From assembly GCA_022414725.1 (NCBI GenBank), contig CM039462.1, positions 20,277,203 through 20,341,202 on the forward strand: 64,000 nt of DNA, written 5' to 3'. Positions 16,422 through 25,436 of this stretch are shown here, piece after piece. Numbering within the stretch: position 1 is the stretch's first letter; every line of letters begins with the position of its first letter. The notes under the pieces are model-generated. The model was not told the DNA's origin. It saw only the letters and a list, made by a program, of their open reading frames with translations, and searched no databases. The position numbers were made by a program, and so were the translations under genes. The stretch is from Microglena sp. YARC (Eukaryota; Chlorophyta; Chlorophyceae; Chlamydomonadales; Chlamydomonadaceae).

Positions 16422-17657
16422 CTAAGATATAGAAGCTCTTGCCTCTCTCATGTATGCGCGCCGATCTTGCACATCTACTAAGACCCGTAAGACCAAGGCA
16501 GTCATGTGGCCTGCTAATATGTAGTACGGATTCAGGGGGCTAGAGTCAACATACTGATTCCTCATCAACACGGTTAGCCACATAACATGGTGAATAACTA
16601 CGTACCCTCCGATCGGTACGCGTTCGAAAAGGCTGTTGACGAGAGCCTCTGTGGGTACTATGACAATCTGAATGAACTCTGAGGAATAGCAGTCAGGAAG
16701 ACCGAGTATTGGCAGAGAGTATGACAATGTCCTGCCTATGGCCATTAACATCATTGACCAAGGCAGCAGGTCAAGCCGTCTTGTATAGCAAAGAAAAGAG
16801 CTGAGCAAGAAAGGTGCAAACCAAACAAATATGAACCAGCAGGGCCTGAAGAAGTCGCCTTTCCATAGTAATTGCACAAACTGAACTGCAGCTGCCATTG
16901 TGAATAAAATACCCAAGTAGAGGTAAATAATGGTGGTGGACAGGTGGCGCTGTTGTGAAAATCGCCAGTAGCTTATCTCATGCTCTCCCTCAAAACCTGC
17001 ACTCACAAGGGTCCACAGGCCCCATATGTCAGTTGGGGAGGGGGGAGGAGGAAGAGCCAGGTGACTAGGAGTCATGGCCCCACTTGCAAGATTGTTGCTC
17101 CCATGCAAGCTGGAGCTAGAGCTTGGGAGCTGAGTCAGATCATGGTTGGTCTGCCCCACGCCCATTGGCAGTCCATCCTCCGTGCGTGCAGTGCTGCTTC
17201 GGAGCATCGCCTCTGCGGTATCCTCACCAGTCTCCAGCGGTTTCCTCTCCAGCTGGAAAAATATGCTAACAGCAAGGACGGCGGCGCGCAGCTTTCTCTC
17301 CAGCCAGATAAGTGGAAAGGATGCTACCAGCAAGGACGAAGGCGTGCAGCTCTCTCTCCAGCCAGATAGAAAACGATAGTACCAGCAAGAACGGAGGCGT
17401 GCAGCTCTCTCGCTCTTTCTAGATGTAAACCGATGCCAATAAAGGTGCTTGTCTTCGTAGGTTCCATCCCCCCAGAGAAGCTTTCCAAACTGGATGGAGG
17501 TCCCAACAGAGTGACTGTTGAGAAACCAAGTCCGGCGAAAATCCCCCTGGTTGCTCCTCTGGTTTACGTAATTACCGAAGACGCGAGCAGCCCGTACAGA
17601 CTGCAGCCATGTAACGTAGCTCAAGGAGGTCCCAATCTCGACCGACAAACTTGACTG
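16422..17657 (-). CDS. Unknown multi-pass membrane protein, long exon
   Basis: A 409-codon open frame on the minus strand. No ATG is obvious at the 5' end. The frame runs back from a TTG at 17648 to a plausible acceptor GCCCAG ahead of 17657, so this is probably an internal or 3' exon. The N-terminal third is soluble. A middle part (DNA 17270-17420) contains imperfect ~55-bp repeats coding ERAARLRSCW-like units, then Ser- and Pro-rich linkers. The last ~190 residues hold about five or six hydrophobic segments (IIYLYLGILFTMAAAVQF, CWFIFVWFAPFLLSSFLC, WSMMLMAIGRTLSYSLPILG, a weaker one near IQIVIVPTEALVNSLF, GYVVIHHVMWLTVLM, YYILAGHMTALVLRVLV). It ends DVQDRRAYMREARASIS before TAG. A membrane domain leading into a cytosolic domain after a further splice is possible. 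The family is not recognised. Confidence 0.5.
   Translation of the reverse strand, partial: QSSLSVEIGTSLSYVTWLQSVRAARVFGNYVNQRSNQGDFRRTWFLNSHSVGTSIQFGKLLWGDGTYEDKHLYWHRFTSRKSERAARLRSCWYYRFLSGWRESCTPSSLLVASFPLIWLERKLRAAVLAVSIFFQLERKPLETGEDTAEAMLRSSTARTEDGLPMGVGQTNHDLTQLPSSSSSLHGSNNLASGAMTPSHLALPPPPSPTDIWGLWTLVSAGFEGEHEISYWRFSQQRHLSTTIIYLYLGILFTMAAAVQFVQLLWKGDFFRPCWFIFVWFAPFLLSSFLCYTRRLDLLPWSMMLMAIGRTLSYSLPILGLPDCYSSEFIQIVIVPTEALVNSLFERVPIGGYVVIHHVMWLTVLMRNQYVDSSPLNPYYILAGHMTALVLRVLVDVQDRRAYMREARASIS
17270..17420. repeat. About 55-bp imperfect minisatellite within the membrane-protein frame
   Basis: Three partial units with GCAGCTCTCTCTCCAGCCAG and CCAGCAAGGACGAAGGCGTG. They keep the minus-strand frame open. 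They may be an in-frame expansion or an unspliced intron. Confidence 0.6.
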
Positions 17658-17829
17658 GGCAGTGGAATTCCCCCCTCCCCCCTTCCGCTCAAGGAGCTAT
17701 GAAGAGGTCAGGGTCATGGAATGCGGACAAGCTAAGCGCGTATCGCATGCAACACAGGAATACGCTGTGGCAGTCACCAGTACCGAGGAGGGCTGTGAAT
17801 TCGAGGAAATTGGCAGATGATGAGGACGT

Positions 17830-17970
17830 GGCATGGTCGTACTCGTGGTCGTGTGGGGGGTGTAGTCGTGGTCGTAACCTGGGTCGTACTCGTGGTCGGG
17901 TGGTTATTATTTATTCCCTAGGTGTAGCCAACCTAGGTCGTCCTCGTGGTCGGGTGGTTATTATTGTTGG
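17830..17970. repeat. GGTCGTACTCGTGGTCG tandem repeat
   Basis: Irregular units of GTCGTxCTCGTGGTCGGGTGG followed by TTATTATT, ahead of the first retrotransposon copy. Confidence 0.75.
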
Positions 17971-18709
17971 GGTCGTAGTAGGGTGTAGGCTGTTATATAA
18001 GCAGGGTTCCCTGGTGGGTCCCCTCACCTGCCCTGGAGGTCGGCCCCCCCAGGTCGGCCCAAGGCTGGGGCTCGTGTTTCGTTTTTGTCTTGTGTTGAAG
18101 TCTGTGGCCGTGTTATATGGAAGGGTGGCCTATAGGGGTGCAGTTTTGAGCTGTGTAGGTTTGGCAATCCACCCACGCCCACAAGTACGACCTATGTACT
18201 ATTTGAACTTGGTTATATACTTATATGGCGCTAGTGGTCCAGTCAGCAATTTAAATATTTACTTATACCCAGGTTCTACCTCTCGAAAAGTTGCCTAGGC
18301 CAAGCCTGGCCCGTCACTCTGCCAGGACAAAACTTGTCCATAAGCCTGCATAAGCCCTGACACTTTTCCACGATGCCCTAACTGGTCCTAGTCCCACTGC
18401 GCCTGTGCCACGGAGATTCAGCCCTGCACAAGGTGATAGTTTTCCCTCTGACTTGCTCGACGGCTTGAGTATTGCTTCTGGCCCTGGATTGCCTACGCTT
18501 CGTCGTGAGGAATCTACTCCTGCGCTGCCTTGCCTACTGCCCACACAACAGTTGTTGTCTCTACTTTGCGTTCAAGACGCCCCGTAGACGCAGTCCAGAA
18601 GTCTCAGTAGATCCCAGACGTGGGTTGTACAACTCATTAGATCACACACAGCGTTGAACAATCCTCTGAGATTGTTGTGCCACGGAGATCAGCCCTGCAC
18701 ACCATCGTA

Positions 18710-18725
18710 CCCCCCCCCCCCCCCC
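18710..18725 (+). other. Poly-C tract in the retrotransposon leader
   Basis: Sixteen C between the 5' end and gag. The other copy has 18 C (as G, 28534-28551) at the same place after CACCATCG. Confidence 0.9.
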
Positions 18726-18927
18726 TGCTACGCACTAACACCATTTCAGAACACCCGGATCCCTTCGGATCCCCCTTCGCTGTCAACACACCCTCCCCCC
18801 TCCCTCCGAAACACACAACCAAGACTGAAGACCGACAAGCTTCACATCCGAATTACCCACAGGCCGGTTTATTAACTCGATGTGAAAGCGGACAAGACCC
18901 CAAGACCCCAGCGCCGCGACAGACAAC

Positions 18928-19759
18928 ATGGCAACGACTAAGCAACCAGCCTTCATCTTCGATGGAGGCCCCGCAGTCCCCTGGCACAAGTTTGGCCCAT
19001 TCATGCTCCGCCATCTCAGATCCTTCCAGGGATGCATTGGAGTTGCCTTTGATGCCGCGCTGCCCCTCCCCCCCAATGGGGAACCAGCAACAGGTGACGA
19101 GTACCCGATGGATGAGAATGCTTACCCGAACATTGACCATGCTAATGCAGTTATCGCGGCTCGTGCTGTTCCCAACCGCATCACAGTCGTGAAGAATGCT
19201 GTAGCTTTCAATGAAATCCTCAGGCACTGCTCAGACCCCATCCAACAGGCTATCATTGCACACACTGACGTTGCTGCCAAAGCCTTCAGGTTCATGAAGG
19301 CTACCTATGGAGAACGCAACTCTGATATGGAGACAGGTTTTGTGAGATCCATGTACAACCTCAGCATGACATCCTCTGAGTCCCTGCAGGTCTATCTCTC
19401 AAGGAGCTATGAGTTATACTCCTTGCTCCCCCAAGTCAATGGAGTCAGCAACACTTCCATTCCTGCCTTCCTCAGCATTATTGTGCAAGGACTGTCAACC
19501 CGCCCGGAGTACAGTGGATTCAGATCCTCCTTCCACAACTCTGTCTGTCCTGATTTCGCATCCTTCCAAACACAGATCATCGGGTACCAGGTCTCTAACC
19601 AGATCTCTGACTCTGTCATCTCCCCTGAAGAAACTGATCACCTGGCTGCTGCTGCCTACAGAGGTAGAGCAAGGAGGGACCGCGTCCCATCCACTATGAT
19701 GACCTGCTGGAACTGTGGTGGATTTGGTCACAACTCCACTAACTGCTCAAGTGATGACA
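18928..19759 (+). pseudogene. Retrotransposon gag (copy A), interrupted
   Basis: ATG 18928 begins MATTKQPAFIFDGGPAVPWH. The first ~230 residues are a capsid-like domain of the Copia gag (UBN2) type, including AKAFRFMKATYGERNSD and VYLSRSYELYSLLPQV. A CCHC zinc knuckle, CWNCGGFGHNSTNC (C-x2-C-x4-H-x4-C), lies at 19702-19746. The frame is broken four codons later by a LINE fragment (19760-19862), which adds a stop. Downstream the basic linker continues in a shifted frame. Nucleocapsid RNA binding is the expected role. The other copy is 27381-28334 (-). Confidence 0.85.
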
Positions 19760-19862
19760 TTGAAATTGAAATTGAAATTGTTACATCCGTGTAGAACCGT
19801 TACTCACAGGACGTGAAGTTAAGGACACCATAGCGTAAGCCGGAGCTAGCTATAGTCACCGT
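19760..19862 (-). mobile_element. LINE 3' end inserted into gag
   Basis: On the minus strand it is the last 103 bp of the LINE at 7224-8020, with (TTTCAA)3 tail, flanked by an 11-bp TSD AAGTGATGACA (19749-19759 and 19863-19873). The insertion is later than the retrotransposon and breaks its gag. Confidence 0.9.
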
Positions 19863-20805
19863 AAGTGATGACACTAACTTGGCACACAGACCTGCATCTA
19901 TCTACAAGAGCTGACCGAGATTCTCCATCACCCCCTGCCCATGGTGAAGCAGCCAAGAGGTCCTCCAGCAAGTCCAAGTCTCCTAAGAGGGACACCAGAA
20001 GCTCCAAGAAGGATCCCAAGTCCTACAGCCGCCGTGACAAGAGCAGACATGCACATGTTGCTGATGGTGAATGCTCTACTTCGAATATTCCCAGTCTACC
20101 ACGGACAATGAGGAGGAGCATAACTTCATGGTTCTGGCAATGATTGATGGCTCCCAGCCACTTCACTATGCTGATTCACCAAGAGGCAAGTCCACATCCC
20201 TGTCCCTGCCTGCTTCTTTGGATGACAATGCTTTCTTTGGCCACATGAGTGATGAAGATGCCTGCCTAATAGAGTTGGATGACAGTACCTCCTATGATGC
20301 CATGCCAGAACTTATCTCCAGTGATGATGCCAGTGATGATGATGATGACTGTGATGACTATGAGGGCCATGCTGACAGTTCCACTGCTGATGACAGTGAC
20401 ACTGATGACTCCTACCAGACAGCCCTCCAGACAGAATGGCTCCTAGACTGTGCAGCCTATTCCCACTGCACCAGTAACCCTTCCAACTTGTATGACATTC
20501 AGGATCTCCCCCAGCCTGTCAGCCTGCAATTGGCTGATCTTGGAGCACCTCCTCTCCTCTGCTTCCAGAAGGGCAAAGCTCACATCAAAGGTCATAGAGG
20601 CTCCCTGATCATCCTCAACGATGTCCTCCTGGCTCCTCCCATGACAACAGCCAACATCATCAGCATGAATGCAGCACACAGTCTCTCTCCAAATCTCCAA
20701 GTTCACATGTCCAGTGCTGCTGCAAGTATCTCCATCCCTTCCATAAAGGGGACCAAAATGCTCCTCTATCTCCTGCCCCAAAAGGCATGGTCTCTATTTC
20801 ACTAG
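19863..20805 (+). pseudogene. Retrotransposon gag C-terminus and protease-like domain (copy A)
   Basis: A basic Ser/Arg/Lys linker (AAKRSSSKSKSPKRDTRSSK) is followed by a frameshift near 20085, then an acidic region of Asp runs. WLLDCAAYSHCTSNPSNLYD (about 20440) aligns with the Copia protease start WxLDSGAxxH. The Asp is kept, but the catalytic DSG/DTG is DCA. The rest (PPLLCFQKGKAHIKGHRGSL, NDVLLAPPMTTANIISM) fits the flap and C-terminal half of a retropepsin. The copy at 26564-27778 also has DCA. The domain stops at 20805 with no fusion to integrase. Confidence 0.75.
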
Positions 20806-20899
20806 AACTCCTAAGACCCCTTCCTCCCCTCCCCCCCTCCCTATCTCCACTCCCTCATCTACCTGCCTTCCCCCATGCCCCCCCTCCCCTGTGGCTCTC

Positions 20900-22030
20900 A
20901 TGATGATCACCCAATCTGCCGTGCAGTACAATGATGACTTTGTCGGCAGCTACTCCGTTTCCCCTCTCATTCCTGCTGCCAGCAATGACAACAGCTCTGG
21001 TAGCCTCCCAGGCCTGGCCATTGGCAATAATGATGATTACTTGCCTGACCTTGAACATGTCTGTCCACCATCCCTGCTCCAGTCAGACAATGGGGGAGAA
21101 TTCAAATCACACCAGCAGCCACATCAAGACGATCTCTACACCACTTCCTCACACGACTTCATCCCAGATCCTGCCTACTCTACCACCTATGTCCAGCAAC
21201 TTCCCACTGTCCCCTTTGATGACCTCTGTAACCTGACAGAAGCACAAGCCAGAATAGAGATGGACCTCATGCTAGACCAAGCCAGGACTGCATATGAAGA
21301 TGTCCCCTGCCCTATAGATGGACAGGGCTCCTGCACCCAGTCTGAGCTTTCACAAGCCCTAAGATTTGACCAGTGGATTCCCTCAGCTACGTCCCCCTCC
21401 CCTGATCAGCCCCTCACTCATGTCAACATGAACACCTACCCAGTCCAATTCCTTAACAACTCTGGTCTCTCCAGAACCAGGTTTGGAACTCTGCTGACCA
21501 CCCTCAACAACTCTCCTTCCTCCCTTAGAGCCTTTAGCATCAGACCAAGACAGCCTGTCCCCAACCTCATCCGCCAGTTCACTACCCAGTTCCCTACCCT
21601 GCTAGCATCTGAGCAGCACAAATTCCCCAGCAGACAGATGCACAGCAGTCCTTCCTCAGTCTGTGGACCCATCCTCAAGCACATCAACAGGCTGCAGCAC
21701 ATGGTCCACTCCTACCCCACCATCTCTACAGCTGACAGGCCCACCCTCCAGTGGGCCATCTGCCTGCAAGCAGCTATGGTCCAAGCACATGCAAGAGTCC
21801 TGACTACCTGGCCCAAGATGCTCATGGATCCCATCAGCTGTGTGTACCCTGGAGGAAAAGTAATCTGTGTCAACAACCCCAGCATGCACTGGAACCCAAT
21901 GGATTTTTGGCTCATCAACATGCTAGACAGTGTGGACACCCCTAGGATGTCTAAGAGGCCCTTTTCCACTCTTCTAGGAAAGATCCACAAGCAGCTGGAG
22001 TTTGATGGATACCCTGCATCTGGCACCTAA
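20900..22030 (+). CDS. Conserved second ORF of the retrotransposon (ORF2), unknown function
   Basis: The ATG pair at 20900 (MMITQSAVQYN) is conserved in copy B (MMVTQQ at 26561), which supports this start. The ORF is about 376 residues and intact. Near residue 60 is LLQSDNGGEFKSHQ, matching the DNGGEF block of the Copia integrase core, but the rest of integrase is not recognised. The remainder (EAQARIEMDLMLDQARTAYE, FLNNSGLSRTRFGTLLTTLN, WAICLQAAMVQAHARVLTTW) is shared only with copy B as far as can be seen. It lies 95 bp after the protease stop, behind a pyrimidine-rich tract that could be a splice acceptor region or an internal leader. It could be a rearranged pol remnant or an acquired gene. 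Confidence 0.6.
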   Translation: MMITQSAVQYNDDFVGSYSVSPLIPAASNDNSSGSLPGLAIGNNDDYLPDLEHVCPPSLLQSDNGGEFKSHQQPHQDDLYTTSSHDFIPDPAYSTTYVQQLPTVPFDDLCNLTEAQARIEMDLMLDQARTAYEDVPCPIDGQGSCTQSELSQALRFDQWIPSATSPSPDQPLTHVNMNTYPVQFLNNSGLSRTRFGTLLTTLNNSPSSLRAFSIRPRQPVPNLIRQFTTQFPTLLASEQHKFPSRQMHSSPSSVCGPILKHINRLQHMVHSYPTISTADRPTLQWAICLQAAMVQAHARVLTTWPKMLMDPISCVYPGGKVICVNNPSMHWNPMDFWLINMLDSVDTPRMSKRPFSTLLGKIHKQLEFDGYPASGT

Positions 22031-22299
22031 ATATGCCCCTATAGTTTCTTGCACTAACTGTTTTAGCCATGAACACTCTAGGATTAAAATTTGTACTGCC
22101 TTCTGTACTGGTGTCTTGTACTGCCTCATGTACTGACATCTATTTTAACCGTTTAGATTCCCTCATATTTACTGCAATATGCCTGCAACACTCTTATTTA
22201 GGATGCTCCCAAATTATGGGGGGACTAGCACAGACATCTTGTCTAAACTTACTCTCCCATCTCGAATCATGCACTCTTCTCGTAACCAAGCAAGCTTGC

Positions 22300-22540
22300 A
22301 ATTCTGCAGCTTCTTTCTCCCTTCCCAGCAGCATCACTGCTACTTAGCCTGCAGCCTATCTGCAGTTTCCTTCCAGCTTCCTAGCAGCTTCCCTGCAACC
22401 TAGCCTGCAGCCTATCTGCATCTTCCCCCAGTTTCCTAGCAGCTTCCCTGCAACTTAGCCTGCAGCCTATCTGCAGTTTCCTCCTAGCTTCCTAGCAGCT
22501 TCCCTGCAATCTAGCCTGCTGCCCCTTGCAGTTTCCCTTC
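22300..22540. repeat. About 55-bp tandem repeat in the retrotransposon 3' region
   Basis: About four units of CTTAGCCTGCAGCCTATCTG, CAGTTTCC and TTCCTAGCAGCTTCCCTGCA between ORF2 and the LTR. Copy B lacks an obvious equivalent. Confidence 0.75.
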
Positions 22541-22764
22541 AAGGACAGCTACCCCAGTAGTCTGACATCACTATAAAGACCTCTGCTAATGTGCCTTACC
22601 CCTTTGAATCCTGTCTTGAATAATTTATTATTTACAGTCCTTCATATCAGCAATTAGCAGCCTCTCTTAAAGTTTTACAAGCCTTTACATTATTACTATT
22701 TTCTTATGCCCCTCAGTTAATTCCAGGGATTCTTGAGCTCAAGAATACCTTCAATTGGGGGGGG

Positions 22765-22989
22765 TGTTATTGTCCGATACGTCGGACACTGAGTCGGCAT
22801 AATGCATACCGGGTCCTGGTACCTCCAGGTCCCGAGTTGCCTGCCGCCAGGCCATAGGATAGCTATGGCCTGCACGGGTCTGCAGGATCTCCCTGCAGAC
22901 TCCCGTCTTCTATATAGTCGCACTCGTTGCGCTCTTGAACATCTTCTCTTCAGTTAACTCACGTGTAACAACTATAGTATCGAAAGATA
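22765..22989 (+). repeat. 3' LTR of copy A (225 bp)
   Basis: Begins TGTTATTGTCCGATACGTCG directly after the polypurine tract CAATTGGGGGGGG and ends TATCGAAAGATA. It contains GTTGCCTGCCGCCAGGCCAT, GATAGCTATGGCCTGCACG and a TATA-like CTATATAGTCGCAC. The LTR of copy B (24603-24827, minus) has the same blocks and the same 225-bp length. Confidence 0.8.
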
Positions 22990-24487
22990 GGGCCCAAAAC
23001 GACCTAAAATTGCACCAGCCAGAAAGTGTTCAGATATAATGATCACACTTAACGCTAAATTATACCTTAGAAACAGCCCTGCTCCTAAGCAACACGAGCT
23101 TTTTGGCGGAGCCCCCCATGTTGACTCATTTAGTCATTTGTCCGTCCAACCTACCATCCATCTGACCACGATGTAGCCTGACACGTCAGCCAACGGTCTC
23201 GTAACTAACTCGCTTCCGTTGCCACCTGCACCTGTCGCTCCGTCGCGATCACTCCCCGCCATTTTTAACGTCGCAGGCGACGCTGCATAGAACTTGTTTT
23301 GAAATGATTTTCTATATTATTGCTGTTTAATAGTATCGCCTTGTTAGACGATACGGCCGATAAAACAATTTTCTGAATTTTGACAAGCTTTAGAGATGTC
23401 AGAAAAGTTTACACAAGTTTATTTAAGAAACAAGGCCAGAAACCTATATTATTGCTGTTTAATCACCCCAGGAAGTGGGACCCCGTACTCAGAACAGCGC
23501 CCACCGGGGTGGCTGGCCTAGGCCCAGGATTGGCTCGCTACAGATTTGGAAATCGCGTCATTTTAGTGCACAGAGCTAAAATGACGTTTTTTTTTGAAGT
23601 TTGGGACGATTGATTTCGGTCATTGTTTTTACTCCCGCCATGTTCAATTGCCACATTTGTCAGGCGCTTACGGTGGCAGTAACAGGGCATGGGAATGAAA
23701 GACGGCGAGCAGCCCTGGTTGAACCTCCACAGGTAATGCATGTCCCGAGAGAGAAAAAATAGGGTTGAAGTTTTAGGGTTTAGGTTTAGGTTTAGGGTTG
23801 AAGTAAAAGTTAAACCCAGCGAACCCAGGGGAAACGTAGGGGTTAGGGTTTAGTTAAACCCTACACCCAGCGGTCCCAAGTCCCAACCAGTGCCACAGCG
23901 GGTCTTACCTATGGTGGTGACTTAGTACTTACCAAGATTCCACACCCGACCTGCGTCCAAGGGGATCCGATACCAGGAGGGGCTATACAGAAAAAGCACT
24001 GATGAACTGCAAGCGAAACTATCGTTTTACCGAAGGGGCCCCTGAGTTAGTGCTACAGTGATCACACCAATCGCACCATTTAATCATTTGCACGTACATA
24101 TAAGTCACACCACCTAATAATAAGGAAATGAAACACCCAAGCAATCAACTAAGAAAGGAAGCAAGCAAGCAATTTCATTGGGGATTGTCAATCAAACTTT
24201 TAGCTTGACAAGGGCAGGGGACCTGATATATTCTCATATTCAGACAACCAGAGCTGGTCTTTGCTGGTCCGATCATCCATTGGGCCGTCCAGAAGATGCC
24301 TTCTGTATAAAGCGGCGCAAGATGGCTGTCGGCTAGATATCCTACTTATAATATATCGGGTTTGGTAGTAATTTATTTAGCAGCTAAAATTTTATAAGTC
24401 AGCTAACTTTAGCTTATGTTTTCATATAATGTAATAAGTAACTTAGACTAAGAAGCCTTAGAAATAGAAAAATAAAAAATTTGAAAA
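22990..24487. other. Intergenic region with telomere-like tract
   Basis: No gene is recognised. It includes TTTTGGCGGAGCC (23100, also seen at 39771 and reversed at 36634), telomere-like GGGTTTAGGTTTAGGTTTAG (23770-23800), TTAGGGTTTAG (23843) and a foldback-arm fragment (23990-24062). Confidence 0.5.
23758..23865. repeat. Interstitial telomere-like TTTAGGG tract
   Basis: Irregular TTTTAGGG/TTTAGG/TTTAGGG repeats, then a second block GGGTTAGGGTTTAG ending in the opposite AAACCCTA. Confidence 0.6.
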
Positions 24488-24576
24488 CGCTGAATTTGTT
24501 ATATTCGGTAGTGTGCCATTGGGACATCTGATTCAGATGTCCCAATGGCACACTACCGAATATAACAAATTCAGCG
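24488..24576. repeat. Perfect 89-bp palindrome
   Basis: Two 44-bp arms around a single central T. Left arm CGCTGAATTTGTTATATTCG to GGGACATCTGA; right arm TCAGATGTCCC to CGAATATAACAAATTCAGCG. It ends 26 bp outside the LTR of copy B. No mismatch is present. Confidence 0.95.
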
Positions 24577-24602
24577 ATTGAGTGGTTAGCGTGATGGGCC
24601 CA

Positions 24603-24827
24603 TAACCTTTCAATCGATAGAGTGGTTACACAGTGAAGACTGAAGAGCAGATAGCTTATCATCGCAACTCGTGCGGCTATATAGAAAAGGAAGTCTCCAG
24701 GAAGATTCTGAAGACACGTGCAGGCCATAGCTAGCCTATGGCCTGGCGGCAGGCAACCCGGGTCCTGGAGCCACAGGACCACGCGTGCGCTATGCCAACT
24801 CAGTGTCCGACTCAACGGACAATATCA
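24603..24827 (-). repeat. 3' LTR of copy B (225 bp)
   Basis: Minus strand TGATATTGTCCGTTGAGTCG to CGATTGAAAGGTTA, preceded by the polypurine tract TTGAATTGGGGGGGA. It aligns through its length with 22765-22989, with many substitutions. Confidence 0.8.
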
Positions 24828-25436
24828 TCCCCCCCAATTCAAGGTATTCTTGGATACAAGAATCCCTGGAATTAGCTGAAGGGCATAAAGAAAATACAGG
24901 AGTATAAAGGCTGACAGGGCTATTTAGATATGCTAACGGCTGGCAGGAGAAGCTGTAAATAATAAATTATTTGGGACAGGATCCAAGGGGGCACGGCACA
25001 TTGAGGGCAGGGATCTTCAGATCAATGTCAGTCTGCTAGGGTCTGGAAGGCTGCAGGGGGAAAGCATAAAGGGAACTAAGGTCATAAAGGACTGACTGGC
25101 TGTAAGCAACTTCTTTAAGGTAGACGTCCCCCGCTGGCTCATGTAATCAATCCAGATGGAGAGATATATTGAGGTACTTCCAAAGTCATCTATAAGGTAG
25201 CATTAATCCTGAGTCTACTACTAATACTGTGGGTGGGGCTGCTAGCCAGGATGTCTGTCAGATAGGAATGATTCCCCCCATAATTTGGGATTACCCTAAA
25301 TTAGAGAATTTGCAGACATACTGTAGAAGCTAAGAGAAGGACACTAAAAAAAACAAGGGGACAGCAGCAGTACATGGGGCAGTACAGAGCATCACATTAA
25401 TCTTAGAGTGTTCATGGCTAAAACAAGAATGTCAAT

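Larger units (their letters stand above)
18290..22989 (+). mobile_element. LTR retrotransposon copy A: gag-pro-ORF2, no reverse transcriptase
   Basis: Order: 5' leader (18290-18927) with a 16-C tract, gag (18928 on), protease-like domain (to 20805), a pyrimidine-rich spacer, ORF2 (20900-22030), a non-coding repeat block (22300-22540), a G-rich polypurine tract (22754-22764) and a 3' LTR (22765-22989). The gag and aspartic-protease arrangement is Copia-like, with a Copia-integrase-like SDNGGEF remnant in ORF2. No reverse transcriptase YxDD or RNase H segment is seen in either copy, so the family appears non-autonomous. A 5' LTR matching the 3' LTR is not recognised upstream. Confidence 0.8.

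Noticed and set aside
18405..18822. Short ORFs in the retrotransposon leader
   Set aside because: Not conserved as protein between the two copies.
23380..23613. 77-codon ORF on plus
   Set aside because: No similarity, no splice support, AT-rich intergenic context.
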